From: Niallia sp. XMNu-256
GTDB taxonomy: Bacteria > Bacillota > Bacilli > Bacillales > Cytobacillaceae
Assembly (NCBI RefSeq): GCF_036670015.1
Contig: NZ_CP137636.1
Span: forward strand, 846,501 to 910,500
Direction: 5' to 3'
DNA: 64,000 bases
Part shown: in pieces, positions 54,994 to 63,780 of the stretch
How the letters are laid out: each line of letters begins with the position of its first letter
Position numbering within the stretch: position 1 is the stretch's first letter
The notes under the pieces: model-generated
Told to the model about the DNA's origin: nothing
What the model saw: the letters and a program-made list of their open reading frames with translations, nothing else
Databases searched by the model: none
Program-made: the position numbers and the translations under genes

Positions 54994-55722
54994 TTGAGAA
55001 TTGATAAAATGTTAGCCAATATGGGATATGGAAGTCGAAAAGAAGTAAAGCAGCTATTAAAAAAGGGACAAGTTGTTGTAAATGGAAAGATTGTTAAGGA
55101 TGGGAAAGAGCAGATTGATCCTTTTCATGATGCTGTTACTTTAAATGGAGCTGAGGTCCAATACAAAGAATTTATTTATTTAATGATGAATAAACCACCA
55201 GGGGTTATTTCCGCGACTGAGGATGATTATGATGAAACGGTCATTGATATACTCCAGCCGGAAGACGCTGTATTTTCTCCCTTTCCAGTAGGCAGGCTTG
55301 ATAAAGATACAGAAGGGCTATTACTTATTACAAATGACGGTGGTTTAGCCCATCAATTATTGTCACCTAAAAAAAATGTCCCCAAAACTTATTTTGCAGT
55401 GATTGATCGCGAAGTGACAGACGAAGATATTGAAGCTTTTCGTCAAGGGGTTACTTTAGATGATGGGTACCATACGAAACCAGGAGATTTAAAAATCTTA
55501 AAGTCTGGTATTTATTCAGATATTGAGTTAACGATAACAGAAGGAAAATTCCATCAAGTGAAAAGAATGTTTGAAGCAGTAGGAAAAAAAGTAGTTTATT
55601 TAAAGAGAGTTTCAATGGGGCCGCTTCAACTTGATGAAAGCTTAGAACTGGGGGAATATCGTGAATTAACAGAGGAGGAAGTACTTCAATTAATAAATGT
55701 AAGTAAATTAGAAAAAATTTGA
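54994..55722 (+). CDS. ytzG: RsuA-family pseudouridine synthase
   Basis: 242 residues starting TTG 54994 (reading LRIDKMLANMGYGSRKEVK), preceded by GGGAAAGAAGTGA; the longer frame is a leader. An S4 RNA-binding domain (about 1-60) precedes the catalytic domain with GRLDKDTEGLLLITNDGG (catalytic Asp about 104) and KTYFAVIDREV, FHQVKRMFEAVGKKV. It isomerises uridine in rRNA; the specific site is taken from the family. Confidence 0.9.
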   Translation: MRIDKMLANMGYGSRKEVKQLLKKGQVVVNGKIVKDGKEQIDPFHDAVTLNGAEVQYKEFIYLMMNKPPGVISATEDDYDETVIDILQPEDAVFSPFPVGRLDKDTEGLLLITNDGGLAHQLLSPKKNVPKTYFAVIDREVTDEDIEAFRQGVTLDDGYHTKPGDLKILKSGIYSDIELTITEGKFHQVKRMFEAVGKKVVYLKRVSMGPLQLDESLELGEYRELTEEEVLQLINVSKLEKI

Positions 55723-55750
55723 AGAAAGTTAGAGGGTCCAATCAAACGCC

Positions 55751-55832
55751 AAGTGACCATAAGACAAGCCTCAAAAAAGACCGATCCTTTTTACGAGGCT
55801 CGTCTTATGCTGGCCGCTTTGGACTGCATAGG
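55751..55832. terminator. Large inverted repeat between ytzG and ytzE
   Basis: CATAAGACAAGCCTC pairs with GAGGCTCGTCTTATG (14 of 15), extended by weaker outer pairing (CCAA...TTGG), around a 22-nt loop. It lies between the convergent ytzG and ytzE genes and probably terminates both, though no strong T-run is present. Confidence 0.6.
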
Positions 55833-55896
55833 ATGTGTGATACACGAAAGTTTACCTATCAACTGGCAATCCTTCTATGAACAATTGCACAGTCCG

Positions 55897-56118
55897 TTAG
55901 GAAGATAATTTAACCTTCTTATTTGTTGTTGTCCATTTTCCACGGCTTGGGCTTCTGACTAAATCGTTGTACGCTAAAACATTCAAGTCTCGTTGTATCG
56001 TTCGAGGTGTAATACCAAATTCTTCTACTAACTCTTGAGTTGTTACAGTCCCATGGCTATTAATAAACATGTAGACGGATTTGATACGGTTTAACATCCG
56101 GTTAGTTGAAGGTTTCAA
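55897..56118 (-). CDS. ytzE: DeoR-type helix-turn-helix protein YtzE
   Basis: 73 residues: only the HTH part of a DeoR regulator (TVTTQELVEEFGITPRTIQRDLNVL, about 25-50) with a short basic tail. No ligand-binding domain. The start is TTG 56118 with AGGGAG upstream. Size and sequence fit YtzE of B. subtilis. The target is unknown. Confidence 0.82.
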   Translation of the reverse strand: MKPSTNRMLNRIKSVYMFINSHGTVTTQELVEEFGITPRTIQRDLNVLAYNDLVRSPSRGKWTTTNKKVKLSS

Positions 56119-56567
56119 TAAACCACTCCCTATCCATTTTCAAACCTAAGACAAATTCCAGCATCCAACATTTTAGTGAAGATTCTTCTTCGAGAATTTT
56201 AGCTTCTTCCCCCCAGACAACCCCTTTACACTATATATAGTATCTTACTTAGATGATACCATCTAACTATATAATATCTTTAATAACATAAGAATTCCAC
56301 AATAGTGTTTTAAATTTACAAACATTTAACTTCGTCAGGTATGAGAATTTTAATATTTAAAATCTTACGTATATTAAAGATATATTTATATACATACGTT
56401 ATCTATCAGAAATTATTAATAAAAATTCTATAAATGATTGGAAAATTAAAATATAGGAGAGGATGATTTTTAGAAAAAAGAGTGATACATTAAGAGCGAA
56501 AGATCAGCTTAAAGAAAATACATACATATTTCAGCTTTTTATTGATCATACATTTGGAGGTTATGTA
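56119..56567. other. A+T-rich intergenic region upstream of pepV
   Basis: Contains an inverted repeat (CTATATATAGT near 56229, AACTATATAA near 56266) and a smaller pair GTATC/GATAC within it. Promoters for both flanking genes must lie here, but I could not choose a convincing one. An open frame running from 56463 into pepV is leader, not coding. Confidence 0.5.
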
Positions 56568-57983
56568 ATGACTGAAGTGAAATGGATAGATGAAGTGGAG
56601 AAAAGACAAGAAGAGCTAATACATGACACTCAAAAACTTTTACAGATTAAAAGTGTGTTAGATGATCCATCCCCAGAAGCTCCACTAGGGGTTGGTGTGA
56701 AAGAAGCTCTAGAATTTATGCTACAAATGGGAGAAAAAGATGGTTTTCGTACGAAGAACGTAGGGAACTTAGCGGGACATATCGAATTTGGCGAAGGTGA
56801 CGAGTCTATTGGGATACTATGCCATGTTGATGTGGTACCAGAGGGAGATGGCTGGTCGAGTGATCCCTATGGAGCAGAAATACGAGATGGTAAGATTTTT
56901 GCTAGAGGGGCGATCGATGATAAAGGTCCAACCATGGCAGCTTATTATGCTATGAAAATCGTTAAAGAGTTAGGTTTGCCAGTGGGTAAACGAGTGCGAA
57001 TGATTATCGGGACAGATGAAGAAAGTGAATGGAGATGTGTCAAACATTATTTTGAACATGAGGAAATGCCAATAGTAGGATTTGCCCCAGATGCTGATTT
57101 TCCAATTATTTTTGCTGAAAAGGGAATTGTTGATTTTGACTTAGTTCAGAAGGACGTAAAGAAAAATGTAAACAACGATGAATTGAAAATGGAATTAATT
57201 CGGTTTGAATCTGGTAGGAGATATAATATGGTTCCAGATTTTGCAAAAGCTGCAGTCCATGTGAAGGTAGATAACACCAACTTTATTCAAAAGTACGATG
57301 ATTTTCGAAAAAAACATGCTTTAAAAGGAAAGTGTTATGTGGATAATGGCGAATTAATACTTGAACTCGAGGGAGTTTCAGCTCACGGAATGGAACCGAA
57401 TAATGGAAAAAATGCTGGTCTATTCTTAATAAAATTTCTCCACGAAAATAATGAAGATCCGTGTGCAGCAACGTTTCTTAACTCTGCTGTTGAATTTTTC
57501 TATGGCGACACAAGAGGTAGCAATTTAGGGGTCTCGTTTCAGGATGATATTTCTGGAGAGTTGACGATTAATGTTGGAAAGTTGGCGTATGATCCGCTAA
57601 ATGGTGGAACTTTTGGACTCAATTTACGCTATCCTGTAAAAAATGATATGGAAGCTACAAAAAATCAATTAGCCGAGGTTGTAACTAAACAAGGTTTTTC
57701 GATTCAAAATTATTCGGACTCAAAACCTCACCATGTGGATGAAAATAGCCAATTAATACAGGTATTAAAAAAGGTTTATGAGGAGCAAACAGGAGAAAAG
57801 GCGGAACTACTAGCAATTGGTGGCGGTACATACGCACGGTCTTTATCTTCAGGTGTTGCATTTGGTCCGCTTTTCCCGGGAAGAGAAAATATTGCCCATC
57901 AAAAGGATGAGTATATGTATATCGATGATCTAATCAAAGCAACAGCGATCTATGCACAAGCGATTTATGAATTAGCTAAATAA
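56568..57983 (+). CDS. pepV: M20-family dipeptidase PepV
   Basis: 471 residues starting MTEVKWIDEVEKRQEEL at ATG 56568, with TTTGGAGGT just upstream. Metal ligands: GILCHVDVVP (His), ARGAIDDKGPT (Asp), GTDEESEWR (Glu-Glu), PDADFPIIFAEKG, and GGGTYARSL with FPG-E..IAHQKDE (last His). It hydrolyses dipeptides in the cytoplasm, with two zinc ions by family. Confidence 0.94.
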   Translation: MTEVKWIDEVEKRQEELIHDTQKLLQIKSVLDDPSPEAPLGVGVKEALEFMLQMGEKDGFRTKNVGNLAGHIEFGEGDESIGILCHVDVVPEGDGWSSDPYGAEIRDGKIFARGAIDDKGPTMAAYYAMKIVKELGLPVGKRVRMIIGTDEESEWRCVKHYFEHEEMPIVGFAPDADFPIIFAEKGIVDFDLVQKDVKKNVNNDELKMELIRFESGRRYNMVPDFAKAAVHVKVDNTNFIQKYDDFRKKHALKGKCYVDNGELILELEGVSAHGMEPNNGKNAGLFLIKFLHENNEDPCAATFLNSAVEFFYGDTRGSNLGVSFQDDISGELTINVGKLAYDPLNGGTFGLNLRYPVKNDMEATKNQLAEVVTKQGFSIQNYSDSKPHHVDENSQLIQVLKKVYEEQTGEKAELLAIGGGTYARSLSSGVAFGPLFPGRENIAHQKDEYMYIDDLIKATAIYAQAIYELAK

Positions 57984-57989
57984 CAGGAG

Positions 57990-58024
57990 AAAGAGAGTTG
58001 ATTATTTGGGTAATCAGCTCTTTT
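57990..58024 (+). terminator. Terminator of pepV
   Basis: AGAGTTGATTA pairs with TAATCAGCTCT (one G-U), then TTTTA. Confidence 0.85.
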
Positions 58025-58058
58025 AGTTTGGATGTTTAATATTTGGAGTTATTTGGAT

Positions 58059-58162
58059 AAATACGAGTAAAGAGGTTAAAAATACGAGTAATCGATTGGA
58101 AAATACGAGTAAAGCGTTAAAATTCACGAGTAACTGATTGAAAAATACGAGTAATGAGATCA
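58059..58162. repeat. Tandem array with ACGAGTAA units
   Basis: Five units of 20-22 bp, each with ACGAGTAA (or CACGAGTAA) at the same place: AAATACGAGTAAAGAGGTTA, AAATACGAGTAATCGATTGG, AAATACGAGTAAAGCGTTAA, ATTCACGAGTAACTGATTG, AAATACGAGTAATGAGATC. Types ending GGTTA or GCGTTA alternate with types ending CGATTGG or CTGATTG. The array ends next to the thpR ribosome binding site. Confidence 0.85.
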
Positions 58163-58181
58163 AATGAAAAAGAGGGATGAC

Positions 58182-58751
58182 ATGGAACGAAATCCACATT
58201 ATTTTTGGGCTGTCGGATTACCCTTAGAGATTAAACAGAGCATTTCCGAAGCCTTTAACGATTTAAAATCACTTTTTCCATTTAAACGTTGGGTACATAA
58301 AGAGGATTATCATATTACCCTAGCATTTCTTGGTTCTGCAGAAACATCAAAACGGAATGCCACGATCGATCGTATTCAAGAAAGTCTTGAAACAGTAAAT
58401 TCTTTCCCACTACAAATTCAAGGGATTGATATTTTTGGCAATAAAAAGTCGCCTCGTGTTTTTTGGGCTGCGGTTAATCAAGAAGACCGACTCCATGGTT
58501 TACAACAAAATGTATACCAGCAATGCTTACAAGCTGGTTTTAAGTTAGAGACTCGGTCCTATCATCCACATATTACGCTAGCACGGAATTGGATAGGTCC
58601 TGATTTTTCACATGAGTTATTGCAAAAGTACAACCCATTCCGTGATCAATCCCTTTCCTTTATCGTAAAAGAAGTTGTGTTATATCAGACACATTTAGAA
58701 AAAACACCAAAATATGAACCAATTGCAACCTTTTCGTTACTAGGTGAATAG
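58182..58751 (+). CDS. thpR: RNA 2',3'-cyclic phosphodiesterase
   Basis: 189 residues from ATG 58182, AGAGGGA upstream. The two HxTx catalytic motifs of the 2H phosphoesterase superfamily are HITL (about 44-47, in EDYHITLAFLG) and HITL (about 130-133, in YHPHITLAR). It opens 2',3'-cyclic phosphates on RNA ends. Known as YtlP in B. subtilis. It lies right after the tandem array and just before the broken ytlQ. Confidence 0.9.
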   Translation: MERNPHYFWAVGLPLEIKQSISEAFNDLKSLFPFKRWVHKEDYHITLAFLGSAETSKRNATIDRIQESLETVNSFPLQIQGIDIFGNKKSPRVFWAAVNQEDRLHGLQQNVYQQCLQAGFKLETRSYHPHITLARNWIGPDFSHELLQKYNPFRDQSLSFIVKEVVLYQTHLEKTPKYEPIATFSLLGE

Positions 58752-58828
58752 ATTATTATTAAAGGTGGAGAAAAAAGAATCGATAAAGCACCTTACAATC
58801 GTAAAGGTTAGTAGTGAGGTTTGAAGAA

Positions 58829-59808
58829 ATGGGACAATTAATTAAATTACAAGACTATACATCTCGATATGAACAGAATATTTACCATTATCCTGCTCGG
58901 TTTGTGACACTGAAAAATCAACAATGGGCCAAAACCCAAAAAAGTTGGGAGACCCCTTACACAGAAGATGTAGCGACTAATATTACTCAATCTATAGAAA
59001 CTAGGACCCAGGATGATTATAAGCCTTCTATTTTAGGGAAAATCAAAATTCTCTTTCTTCGAAATCATGTGATTTAGAGTTTGAAGAGACTCACTCTCCA
59101 CCAAAAGACATGGTTGAAGAGGAGCTTTCAGGCTTTGATGGAATTTTCAACTCGCCGACACGACCAGCAACAAAGGAAGAGTTAAAGCTTCGATTTTTAA
59201 ATCAATTATTCCAATTCCAGATGACTTGGGCTACTTCAACACTAATTGATAAATCATTTGTTAATAAAGGTTTCTATTATGATGAAAAGCTTAAATATTT
59301 TTTACAACGGTTTCCCGATACATATCTTGTTTTATATCGCCCAATTTTTCAATTGAAAAAAGCAACGATTGAAATGGAGACCATTTTAGTTAGTCCAACC
59401 GATATTTGGTGTATCCATTTTGTCGAGAGTGGAGATGGAGCAGTATATATAGGGAATCACGATAAATTCTGGACCATAAGAAACAAACATCAAGAGAAAA
59501 AAATAGTTAATCCGATGATTGCCTTAAACCGTATGGGGAAAATCGTAGTAAACATACTTGAAACTTTCGATATTCAAATGCCGATTCACAAAGTTCTCTT
59601 ATCAAGAAATGGATTTATTGATTATCCAACAGTTCCTTTCGATGTGAAATTAATTGATAAACGCAATCATACAGAGTGGTTACAAAACCTAAGAGGATTG
59701 CGTTCCCCTTTAAAGGGTATACAGTTAAAAGGAGCAGAAGCCCTATTACGATATTGCCTAACATCTTCTGTGAAAAGAACTGAATGGGGGATATGGGATA
59801 GGAAATAA
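58829..59808 (+). pseudogene. ytlQ: ytlQ-like gene, split by a frameshift
   Basis: The first part, ATG 58829 to TAG 59075-59077 (MGQLIKLQDYTSRYEQNIY...PSILGKIK), breaks off; the second reads in another frame from about 59050 to 59808 (ATG 59110: MVEEELSGFDGIFNSPTRPAT...). Back-reading the second frame through the junction gives open sequence (NSLSSKSCDLEFEETHSPPKD), so one base appears to be missing near 59040-59060, in an A-rich tract. The whole would be about 326 residues. I link it to YtlQ by position and the N-terminal pattern; function unknown. A sequencing error is possible, as the second half has no decay. Confidence 0.7.
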
Positions 59809-60230
59809 CCTCGTTCAATTTCCACTATAGGTGAGGATTACTGGGTGATAAAAGGGTTGCAAAGAAAATCAGATTTGTATGTTAATTTTTATTAACCCCT
59901 TAACAGGAAAAGAAATTCATTGAAATGATCAGATGGAAAATGGAAAGGTGTTGCAAATCAAGATGTATGTTGTGTTGAATCCAACAAAATTTTGATTTAG
60001 GAGCCATTTGTACCTGCGTGTTATTTAAAGTTAACGAGCAGAGAAAATTATTTAATAAAAGGATTATCTTGACGGTTCTTCAATGTGAGGATAAAATTTA
60101 GAGTAGTATGTGGTTATTTTAGAATAACTTCCTTCAACTAATTCACATTAGTTAAGCGGAGAATGTTTGAAAGTATGAAATAAATTCAGTGGACTTAATT
60201 GATTTCAGCTGAATAAAGTTAAAGACCCAC
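59809..60230. other. Intergenic stretch between ytlQ and ytmP
   Basis: About 420 nt of A+T-rich sequence with no credible open frame or promoter that I can support. It precedes the hairpin leader at 60231. Confidence 0.45.
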
Positions 60231-60295
60231 GACGGAGAATTTTGTCGAATAAGCTCGACAAAACTCTGGGCGTCAATTCTCCTAGGGGAATTGAC
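60231..60295 (+). promoter_or_regulatory. Overlapping, mutually exclusive hairpins upstream of ytmP
   Basis: Hairpin 1: GACGGAG-TTTTGTCGA with TCGACAAAA-CTC-CGTC (60231-60274), with a 9-bp perfect inner stem. Hairpin 2: GTCAATTCTCC (60272-60282) with GGGGAATTGAC (60285-60295). They share GTC 60272-60274. A third option pairs GGAGAATT (60234-60241) with AATTCTCC (60275-60282). This switching layout is what attenuators look like, but no T-run follows, so I can only call it a candidate leader or hairpin repeat. Confidence 0.45.
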
Positions 60296-60350
60296 TGTAA
60301 TAGCCAAATTTTTATTTTTGAGTAGGATGAATGATTGCAGGTGAACAGCA

Positions 60351-61130
60351 TTGGAAGACTATTTTGGACATGATTGGGAGATTGTTCCTGCAGGTGGAGC
60401 AACGGGTGAAGCCTTTTATGCACAACATAAGGAGAATCGATATTTCCTAAAACGAAATACATCTCCGTTTTTGGCGAGCCTTTCAGCTGAAGGAATTGTT
60501 CCGAAGCTTGTTTGGACAAAAAGATTAGAGACCGGTGATGTATTTACTGCTCAACAGTGGTTAAATGGGCGGGAACTTAAACCTGCCGAAATGAATCACG
60601 AAAATGTAGCAAAACTACTCAAAAAAATTCATCAATCAAACCATTTACTTAGTATGTTAAAGCGATTGGGTAAAACCCCTTTACAGCCGTTACATATATT
60701 GCAAAATCTTATGCAAGAAATAGATGAGGATATTCTATCTATCTTGAATGTACAAGAATCATTGAAGTTCTTAAAAGAAAATATGTATAAGATTCATAAT
60801 GAAAGAAAAGTTGTCTGTCATTGTGATGTGAATCATAACAATTGGCTGCTTGATGAGACCAATCAATTATATTTAATTGACTGGGATGGGGCCGTTGTTG
60901 CCGATCCAGCCATTGATATAGGTTCATTGTTGTATTGGTATATTCCACGGGATGAGTGGGAAAATTGGTTAAATTTATATGGTTTAACATTAGACGATCA
61001 TTTATTGCTTCGAATGAAATGGTATGTGCTTTCACAAACATTACATTCGATTCAATGGCATAAAGATAAATCAAGATTTTCTGAAATGAACAAGTGGATT
61101 GAATTACTAAAGCATTATCTTTCTTTGTAA
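60351..61130 (+). CDS. ytmP: APH-family phosphotransferase YtmP
   Basis: 259 residues from TTG 60351, AGGTGAA upstream. Kinase-like aminoglycoside/choline phosphotransferase fold: catalytic loop VCHCDVNHNNWLL (about 159-171) and Mg-binding LIDWDGAVVADPAIDIG (about 177-193). Glycine-rich N-terminal PAGGATGEAF. Substrate unknown; the family includes choline, methylthioribose and antibiotic kinases, so resistance should not be assumed. Followed by ytzH-trmB in the B. subtilis order. Confidence 0.88.
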   Translation: MEDYFGHDWEIVPAGGATGEAFYAQHKENRYFLKRNTSPFLASLSAEGIVPKLVWTKRLETGDVFTAQQWLNGRELKPAEMNHENVAKLLKKIHQSNHLLSMLKRLGKTPLQPLHILQNLMQEIDEDILSILNVQESLKFLKENMYKIHNERKVVCHCDVNHNNWLLDETNQLYLIDWDGAVVADPAIDIGSLLYWYIPRDEWENWLNLYGLTLDDHLLLRMKWYVLSQTLHSIQWHKDKSRFSEMNKWIELLKHYLSL

Positions 61131-61151
61131 ACGATATGGTTATATTTTATT

Positions 61152-61203
61152 GCCTTAGTGTACATGTTTATGATCCTATTCGGAGGTCATCATGTACACT
61201 AAA
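61152..61203. terminator. Bidirectional terminator between ytmP and ytzH
   Basis: TTAGTGTACATG pairs with CATGTACACTAA, a nearly perfect 12-bp stem with extra inner ATGA/TCAT pairing. Confidence 0.85.
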
Positions 61204-61220
61204 GTTTGTAAAGTAAATGA

Positions 61221-61499
61221 TTATGATAATTGATCCATATTGTCAACCCATTGGGATAATTGTTGTTGATGGGACTCAATATGTTGTTCTAAATTAGCAG
61301 CATTCACTCCACCTTGGCTATAATAATAAATTTGATCAAGTGTATTTGTATCTTGTTGGTTTATTTGATTGTTTGCCATTAATGACTTCACAAGTCGTTC
61401 TAACTGCTCGCATTCAGAAACAGAACCGCAGCAATCGGATTGGTGGTTCGTTAATATATCTTTAATTAAATTAATTTGATCTTGATATTGGAGAGGCAT
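61221..61499 (-). CDS. ytzH: YtzH-like protein
   Basis: 92 residues from ATG 61499 (AAAGGATG upstream). Gln-rich helical protein with paired Cys (DCCGSVSECEQLERLVKSLM) and YYYSQGG. Matches the YtzH family in length and neighbours (ytmP and trmB). Function unknown. Confidence 0.82.
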   Translation of the reverse strand: MPLQYQDQINLIKDILTNHQSDCCGSVSECEQLERLVKSLMANNQINQQDTNTLDQIYYYSQGGVNAANLEQHIESHQQQLSQWVDNMDQLS

Positions 61500-61547
61500 T
61501 CTACTAGCATCCTTTCTATTCAAACTAAGACACAAAAGATTAGGGAA

Positions 61548-61578
61548 TTCACATTTAGTTTGTGAGTTCTTTTTTTAA
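61548..61578 (+). terminator. Intrinsic terminator between divergent ytzH and trmB
   Basis: GAATTCACA pairs with TTGTGAGTTC (one mismatch), then seven T. It lies in an intergenic region between genes transcribed away from it, so its use is unclear; it may stop a leader or antisense transcript. Confidence 0.6.
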
Positions 61579-61656
61579 TTATTCGTGGCTTATGGAAAAA
61601 TGTTGTACAATCCAGTATGCTAGGTAAATAAAATAATAAAATATAGAGGTGGCACC

Positions 61657-62295
61657 ATGCGCTTAAGACATAAACCTTGGGCAAAAGAAAAGCTCGAGCA
61701 GTATCCACAATATGTAATATCAAATCCAGAGGAGTTAAAAGGAAAATGGGATAACGTTTTTGAACTTAGTCAACCATTACATGTTGAAATTGGCACAGGA
61801 AAAGGCCGGTTTATTTCGGAAATGGCAAAGGCTAATCCACAAATTAACTATTTAGGAATTGAGTTGCAGGAAAGTGTCATTGTTTCAGCACTCGATCGTC
61901 TGATAGAGGCAGAAGTACCCAATGTTAAATTATTAAATGCCAATGCATTTGACTTACCAAAGTTTTTTGAAAAAGGGGAGATTTCCAGAGTCTACCTGAA
62001 CTTTTCCGACCCGTGGCCAAAAGTACGACATGAAAAGCGACGTTTAACTTATAAAAGCTTTCTAGAAATATATGAACAGCTTCTTCCTAATCAAGGCGAA
62101 ATTCATTTCAAAACTGATAATCAAGGATTATTTGAATACTCATTAATGAGTTTTTCGAAATATGGAATGTTGCTGAATTATGTTAGCCTAGATTTGCATA
62201 ACAGTGACTATGAAGGCAATATTATGACTGAATATGAGGAGAAATTCTCCAAAAAGGGAAATCGAATTTATCGCTGTGAAGTTCAGTTTCAATAA
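61657..62295 (+). CDS. trmB: tRNA (guanine-N7)-methyltransferase
   Basis: 212 residues. [28 protein letters not shown] (SAM motif I), [35 protein letters not shown] and [14 protein letters not shown] are TrmB signatures. It makes m7G46 in tRNA variable loops. The ATG at 61657 has AGAGGTGG upstream. Confidence 0.95.
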   Translation: MRLRHKPWAKEKLEQYPQYVISNPEELKGKWDNVFELSQPLHVEIGTGKGRFISEMAKANPQINYLGIELQESVIVSALDRLIEAEVPNVKLLNANAFDLPKFFEKGEISRVYLNFSDPWPKVRHEKRRLTYKSFLEIYEQLLPNQGEIHFKTDNQGLFEYSLMSFSKYGMLLNYVSLDLHNSDYEGNIMTEYEEKFSKKGNRIYRCEVQFQ

Positions 62296-62309
62296 TTTTT
62301 TTTAACAAT

Positions 62310-62427
62310 AGCTTTTTGTCCCAAAAACTTGCGACAGGCACAATCCTCCACATCTAAGTTAAGGGATAAAAGCGGAAAGCTCTCCGGTTTAGCGGAGTTC
62401 ATACTCCGCAGGAAAATTTGATTATGA
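62310..62427 (+). repeat. Family-2 structured repeat, copy c
   Basis: GCTTTTTGTCCCAAAAACTTGCGACAGGC opens the element (62311-62339), followed by ATCCTCC, TCTCCGGTTTAGCGGAG-TTCA-ACTCCGC stems, and it ends GCAGGAAAATTTGATT (62409-62424). It is a shortened copy relative to copy a. It ends about 17 nt before ytnP, same orientation. Confidence 0.6.
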
Positions 62428-62443
62428 AAAATGGGGGATTGTT

Positions 62444-63283
62444 TTGGACACTTTAAAGTTAACATCACTAAAGTTAACATGGTTAAATGGCGGGATCAAT
62501 CATCTTGACGGTGGAGCTATGTTTGGGGTTGTTCCAAAAGCATTATGGGAGAGAAAATATCCTTGTAATGACAAAAATCAAATCCCATTAAGAACGGATC
62601 CAATCTTAATTAGGATGGACGGAATCAATTTTTTAGTAGATGCCGGAATCGGAAATGGAAAGTTAACAGAGAAACAAAAGCGAATCTTTGGCGCAATTGA
62701 AGAGTCTAAAATAGAAGAGTCCCTTAAAGCACATGGTTTATCAACAAATGATATTGATTATATTTTAATGACACATATGCATTTTGATCATGCCTGTGGA
62801 TTAACTAAACTAGAGAATGGGAAGCATTTTTCTGTGTTCCCAGAAGCAAAAATAATTGTTAATAAAATTGAATGGAATGAAATGCGCCAGCCTAATATTC
62901 GCTCAAAAAGTACCTATTGGAGAGAAAATTGGGAAGCAATTCAAGACCAAGTGGAAGTTTTTAATAAGGAATGGACGTTTGGAAAAATAAAACTTGTTCA
63001 TACAGGCGGACATAGTGATGGTCATTCAATAATCGTTATAGAAGATGGGAAGGATACCGTTATTCATATGGCGGACATTATGGCAACACATGCCCATCAA
63101 AACGTCTTATGGGTCATGGCTTATGATGACTACCCAATGAACTCCATTGAAGCCAAGCAAAAATGGCTTAAATACGGGCTAGATAAGCAGGCATGGTTTA
63201 CCTTTTATCACGATTGTTTTCATCGTGCGATAAAGTGGGATCATGAAGGTAGAGTAATTGACACCATCGAGAGAAAAGAATAA
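62444..63283 (+). CDS. ytnP: MBL-fold lactonase YtnP
   Basis: 279 residues from TTG 62444, TGGGGGAT upstream. Zinc-binding MTHMHFDHACG (HxHxDH, about 110-115), then HTGGHSDGHS, DIMATHAHQ and YHDC as further metal ligands. This is the metallo-beta-lactamase fold close to AHL lactonases; B. subtilis YtnP is reported to quench quorum-sensing or streptomycin-inducing lactone signals. No signal peptide. Confidence 0.88.
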   Translation: MDTLKLTSLKLTWLNGGINHLDGGAMFGVVPKALWERKYPCNDKNQIPLRTDPILIRMDGINFLVDAGIGNGKLTEKQKRIFGAIEESKIEESLKAHGLSTNDIDYILMTHMHFDHACGLTKLENGKHFSVFPEAKIIVNKIEWNEMRQPNIRSKSTYWRENWEAIQDQVEVFNKEWTFGKIKLVHTGGHSDGHSIIVIEDGKDTVIHMADIMATHAHQNVLWVMAYDDYPMNSIEAKQKWLKYGLDKQAWFTFYHDCFHRAIKWDHEGRVIDTIERKE

Positions 63284-63287
63284 CTTT

Positions 63288-63335
63288 TGAAGGTGTCAGT
63301 CTTCTGCTTTATGAAAATGAAGACTTTGACACCTT
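63288..63335. terminator. Terminator between ytnP and ytzB
   Basis: AAGGTGTCA-GTCTTC pairs with GAAGAC-TTTGACACCTTT around a 15-nt loop. Convergent genes on both sides. Confidence 0.8.
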
Positions 63336-63345
63336 TGGAGGAATA

Positions 63346-63657
63346 TCAAAGGACATATGCATCAAGAATCGCACCTGTTCTACTGTCAACAATAAATTCA
63401 TATTGTACTAAAGTACCATCCACCGTTTTTGAGATTCCACCAATATAGACATCATATTCAATGAATGATCTTTTATATGGTTGTTTTTCCATCTGAATCC
63501 ATGAACCTTGGATGGGGCCATGCTTTTTAAAGGCTGTTTTTGCAATGTTCAATGCTTTTTCTGGAGAAATTGTTTGGTACTTACTGACGTTCCGACTAAC
63601 TAAAATTCCGGCAGCCGCCCCTGTACCTGCCCCAATAAGAAAGGTTTTCCAATTCAC
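63346..63657 (-). CDS. ytzB: PepSY-domain membrane-anchored protein YtzB
   Basis: 103 residues. One N-terminal hydrophobic segment (TFLIGAGTGAAAGILV), then a single PepSY domain (about 32-103: SPEKALNIAKTAFKKHG, GTLVQYEFIVDSRTGAILDAYVL). Size and neighbours fit YtzB. It could restrain an extracytoplasmic protease. GGGGGAAT lies before the start. Confidence 0.85.
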   Translation of the reverse strand: MNWKTFLIGAGTGAAAGILVSRNVSKYQTISPEKALNIAKTAFKKHGPIQGSWIQMEKQPYKRSFIEYDVYIGGISKTVDGTLVQYEFIVDSRTGAILDAYVL

Positions 63658-63780
63658 TAATAATTCCCCCTAATAGATTACTTTCTACATTCTTTGTTAT
63701 TATAGTATCAAATCACACAAAGATTCTAAAATATTTATTGAGAAACTTGCTGATTTTTTTTATTAAAAGGAGTGAAATTC

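Noticed and set aside
58059-58162. CRISPR array or iteron origin
   Set aside because: Units are only 20-22 bp with no spacers, and no replication gene is nearby.
59030-59077. Programmed -1 frameshift in ytlQ
   Set aside because: No X-XXY-YYZ slippery heptamer or strong downstream hairpin is evident at the junction.
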